From positions 1-25,491 of the forward strand of contig JAGZWV010000025.1 of assembly GCA_018378775.1 (NCBI GenBank): a stretch of 25,491 bases of DNA, given 5' to 3'. Both the position numbers and the translations under genes were made by a program. This document shows, in pieces, positions 22,850 through 25,491 of this stretch. Positions within the stretch are counted from its first letter, which is position 1, and each line of letters opens with the position of its first letter. Below the pieces are notes generated by a model. The model saw only the letters and a program-made list of their open reading frames with translations, was not told the DNA's origin and ran no database searches. The stretch is from Collinsella sp. (lineage in GTDB: Bacteria; Actinomycetota; Coriobacteriia; Coriobacteriales; Coriobacteriaceae).

Positions 22850-25177
22850 ATGGCGGATTCTCAGATCCATGTCGCGCTGGCGGGTAACCCCAACTGCGGC
22901 AAGACCACGCTTTTCAACCTGATCACCGGCGCCAACGGCTACGTTGGCAACTGGCCCGGCGTCACGGTTGAGAAAAAGGAAGCCAAGCTCCTAAGCGACA
23001 AGAACGTTACCATCACGGACCTCCCTGGCATCTACTCGCTTTCCCCCTACAGCCCCGAGGAGCAATGCTCGCGCGATTACCTCATGAGCGGCGAGCCCGA
23101 TGTTGTCGTCCAAGTTGTCGATGCCACCAACCTCGAGCGCAACCTGTACCTGGCGCTTCAGGTCATCGAGACCGGCCTGCCCGTGGTCGTTGCCCTCAAC
23201 ATGGCCGACTTGGTCGAGAAGAACGGCGACAAGATCGACACCGACAAGCTTTCCAAGAAGCTCGGCTGCCCGGTTATGATGATCTCCGCTCTTAAGAACA
23301 AGGGCATCACGGAGCTCTTCGAGCAGGTTAAGAAGTCCGCTGCTTCCAAGGGCCAGGTGCCGGAGCACAAGTTCGACTCCTCCATCGAGGACGTTCTGGA
23401 CCACATCGAGAACAACCTGCCGGCAAGCGTCCCCGCCAACAAGCGCCGCTACTATGCCGTCAAGCTGTTCGAGCGCGATGCGGACGCCTGCAAGCTCATC
23501 AACCTCACCAAGGAGAAGGCCGCTCGCGTCGAAGAGCTGGTCGCTCAGTGCGAGCAGGACTGCGACGACGATGCCGAGTCCATCATCACCGGTGAGCGCT
23601 ACGGCGTGATCGCCCACATCATCGACGAGTGCCTCACCAAGGCTCCGGCCAAGATGAGCACCTCCGAGAAGATCGACCGCGTGGTTACCAACCGTATTTT
23701 GGGCCTGCCGATCTTTGTGGTCATCATGTTCTGCGTGTACTACATCGCCGTCTCCACTCTGGGCGGCACGGTGACCGACTTCACCAACGACCAGCTCTTC
23801 GGTACCGACGGCTGGTATGTGCTCGGTCAGGGCCGCGATGCCTATGACGCAGCTGTCGAGGCTGCGGGTGACGCCGCTGATTCGGTTGACCCGGCGGAGT
23901 ATGGCCCGTATGTTCCGGGTATCACCACCATGGCCCACGACGCACTTGTGGCGGGTGGCACCGAGGACGGTGGCCTGGTCGATTCGCTGGTCTGCGACGG
24001 CATCGTCGGCGGTATTGGCGCTATCATGGGCTTCGTCCCGCAGATGTTCCTGCTCTTTGTGATGCTGTCCTTCCTGGAGGACTGCGGCTACATGGCCCGC
24101 GTCGCCTTTATCATGGACCGCGTGTTCCGCCGCTTTGGCCTGTCCGGTAAGTCCTTTATCCCCATGCTCGTGACCTCGGGCTGCGGCGTTCCCGGCGTCA
24201 TGGCCACCAAGACCATCGAGAGCGAGAAGGACCGCCGCATGACGGTCATGACCACCACGTTCATCCCCTGTGGCGCCAAGCTGCCGATCATCGCCCTGCT
24301 CATGGGTTCCATCATCGGCGATTCTTCCACCACCGCCGCGTGGATCAGCCCGCTCTTCTACTTCCTGGGCGTCTTTGCCGTCATCGCCTCGGGCCTCATG
24401 CTCAAGAAGACCAAACTCTTCGCCGGTCGCCCGACGCCGTTCGTTATGGAGCTTCCCGCCTACCACTTCCCGGCGATCCGTTCTTGGGCACTGCACGTGT
24501 GGGAGCGCTGCTGGGCCTTTATCAAGAAGGCCGGCACGATCATCTTCGCGTCCACCGTCGTCGTTTGGTTCCTCTCCAACTTTGGTAGCTATAACGGTTC
24601 CTTTGGCTACCTGCCCGCGATGGACGGCATCTCCGAGGAGTTCATGGACTGCTCCGTGCTTGCCATGCTCGGCAACCTGGTCTCCTGGATCTTCGCCCCG
24701 CTCGGCTTTAGCACCTGGCAGGCAACAGCGCTGTCCGTCTCGGGCCTTGTCGCCAAGGAGAACGTCGTCGCCACCGCCGGCTCACTGCTGTCCGTGGCTG
24801 ATGCCGCCGAGACCGACCCGAGCCTGTGGACCGCGTTTGCCGGCATGTTCCCCACCATGGGCGCCTGCGTTGCCTTCGGCGCGTTCAACCTGCTGTGCGC
24901 TCCGTGCTTTGCTGCCATGGGTGCCATCCGCAACCAGATGGATTCCGGCAAGTGGTTCGCAATTGCCATCGGTTACGAGTGCATCTTCGCTTGGGTGATC
25001 GGCCTGTTCATCAACCAGTTCTACAACCTGCTTGTCCTTGGCCAGTTTGGTATCTGGACGGTTGTGGCCATTGTGCTGCTGGTTGCGATGCTCTTCCAGA
25101 TTTTCCGTCCCATGCCTAAGTTTGCTTGGACGGACGAGGACGAGACCAACACTGCTTCTGCTGCCATCTCTGCCTAA
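22850..25177 (+). CDS. feoB: Ferrous iron transporter FeoB
   Basis: 775 aa, normal length. FeoB imports Fe(II) across the cytoplasmic membrane. The N-terminal G domain has G1 GNPNCGKTT (12-20), G3 DLPGIYSL (57-64), G4 NMAD (117-120) and a G5-like SALKNKG. A helical spacer domain follows to about 275. The membrane part has two Gate regions, recognisable by GCGVPGVMATKTI and by SGLVAKENVVATAG, and the first Cys-containing gate motif is intact. An extracytoplasmic loop of about 60 residues rich in Asp/Ala/Gly lies near 305-370. ATG 22850 has GAAGAAGGA upstream. It has a possible promoter and operator of its own in the preceding gap. Confidence 0.98.
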   Translation: MADSQIHVALAGNPNCGKTTLFNLITGANGYVGNWPGVTVEKKEAKLLSDKNVTITDLPGIYSLSPYSPEEQCSRDYLMSGEPDVVVQVVDATNLERNLYLALQVIETGLPVVVALNMADLVEKNGDKIDTDKLSKKLGCPVMMISALKNKGITELFEQVKKSAASKGQVPEHKFDSSIEDVLDHIENNLPASVPANKRRYYAVKLFERDADACKLINLTKEKAARVEELVAQCEQDCDDDAESIITGERYGVIAHIIDECLTKAPAKMSTSEKIDRVVTNRILGLPIFVVIMFCVYYIAVSTLGGTVTDFTNDQLFGTDGWYVLGQGRDAYDAAVEAAGDAADSVDPAEYGPYVPGITTMAHDALVAGGTEDGGLVDSLVCDGIVGGIGAIMGFVPQMFLLFVMLSFLEDCGYMARVAFIMDRVFRRFGLSGKSFIPMLVTSGCGVPGVMATKTIESEKDRRMTVMTTTFIPCGAKLPIIALLMGSIIGDSSTTAAWISPLFYFLGVFAVIASGLMLKKTKLFAGRPTPFVMELPAYHFPAIRSWALHVWERCWAFIKKAGTIIFASTVVVWFLSNFGSYNGSFGYLPAMDGISEEFMDCSVLAMLGNLVSWIFAPLGFSTWQATALSVSGLVAKENVVATAGSLLSVADAAETDPSLWTAFAGMFPTMGACVAFGAFNLLCAPCFAAMGAIRNQMDSGKWFAIAIGYECIFAWVIGLFINQFYNLLVLGQFGIWTVVAIVLLVAMLFQIFRPMPKFAWTDEDETNTASAAISA

Positions 25178-25205
25178 TCTTGCATCAAGGTAGCCCCTTT
25201 CCACG

Positions 25206-25238
25206 AGCCCGGGTGTCCCAGCGACACTCGGGCTTTTT
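25206..25238 (+). terminator. feoB intrinsic terminator
   Basis: AGCCCGGGTGTC (25206-25217) pairs with GACACTCGGGCT (25223-25234), one G-U pair, then a T-run. Confidence 0.93.
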
Positions 25239-25351
25239 GGTGGGGGAGATGTGGCGTTTCCGCAGATAAAACCGACCAAAATAAACCCGTCCCTTTTTGG
25301 TAGGTGGAGAATGGGGTAAAGTAAGTGGTGGTTAACTAGAGGAGGCTTGCT

Positions 25352-25491
25352 ATGGCACCTATCGATATTGTTGTACTGGCTGTTATCGGTATTGCGTTTG
25401 TCGCGGTATGCGTGCGCATCTACCGCAAGGGCACCTGCGCCGACTGCGCTCAGGGTGGCGTTTGCACGGGGCATTGCTCCAACAAAAAGAC
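25352..25491 (+). CDS. FeoB-associated Cys-rich membrane protein (cut by window end)
   Basis: 46 codons are visible before the window ends. ATG 25352 has GAGGAGG 7-9 nt upstream. One N-terminal membrane helix (IDIVVLAVIGIAFVAVCVRI) is followed by a Cys-rich segment CADCAQGGVCTGHC with four Cys and one His. This matches the small FeoB-associated Cys-rich membrane proteins found after feoB in anaerobes, whose role is not settled; metal handling is likely. A strong feoB terminator precedes it, and a possible -10 (TAAAGT 25317-25322) with a nearby GGTTAACT suggests its own iron-responsive promoter. The stop codon is outside the window. Confidence 0.85.
   Translation, partial: MAPIDIVVLAVIGIAFVAVCVRIYRKGTCADCAQGGVCTGHCSNKK

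Noticed and set aside
22991..24496. 501-codon minus-strand open frame opposite feoB, and similar ones opposite hisS and aspS
   Set aside because: All are antisense shadows of well-identified genes.

Overview
The window looks like a chromosomal segment of a GC-rich gut actinobacterium of the class Coriobacteriia, most likely a Collinsella-like organism. This is an inference from gene content (paired YhgE/Pip membrane proteins, a lar locus, Feo genes), the codon bias toward C/G in third positions, and clear Shine-Dalgarno sequences. I see no tRNA or rRNA gene, CRISPR array, transposase or phage gene.

Layout. 1-339: an upstream terminator, a 60-bp near-perfect palindrome and a promoter with an operator-like repeat. 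340-5355: two tandem YhgE/Pip-type membrane proteins. 5356-5768: a structured non-coding stretch with interleaved inverted repeats and a terminator-like leader hairpin. 5769-8626: a DMT/EamA transporter, an M20 amidohydrolase and a broken MFS transporter. 8624-8764: two large back-to-back hairpins, then hisS. 10391-13204: ppc (PEP carboxylase). 13205-14194: almost 1 kb without a gene, filled with large palindromic elements and decayed copies of them. 14195-18803: a nickel-pincer lactate racemase locus in two convergent arms, larA-larD on the plus strand and larB-larC-tetR on the minus strand, with a 125-bp double palindrome between them. 18917-21596: serB and aspS, divergent. 21740-21988: a small HPr-like protein with Asp at position 46. 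22127-25491: a ferrous iron uptake cluster (feoA, feoA, feoB and the start of a small Cys-rich membrane protein) with candidate metal-repressor operators.

How the parts work together. LarA interconverts D- and L-lactate using a nickel-pincer nucleotide made by LarB, LarE and LarC; LarD is a lactate-permeable aquaglyceroporin. Here LarC ends where its CTP-binding C-terminal domain should begin and carries a 41-residue stretch with 24 histidines. No larE is present, so cofactor synthesis must draw on genes outside the window. Feo imports Fe(II). HisS, AspS, SerB and Ppc are housekeeping.

The most notable items are the split or shortened LarC with its His-rich tract, the HPr paralogue with a built-in D46, the family of large composite palindromes (several copies in this one window), the A-B-A'-B' interleaved repeats after the YhgE pair, and the operator architecture of the larB and feoB promoters.
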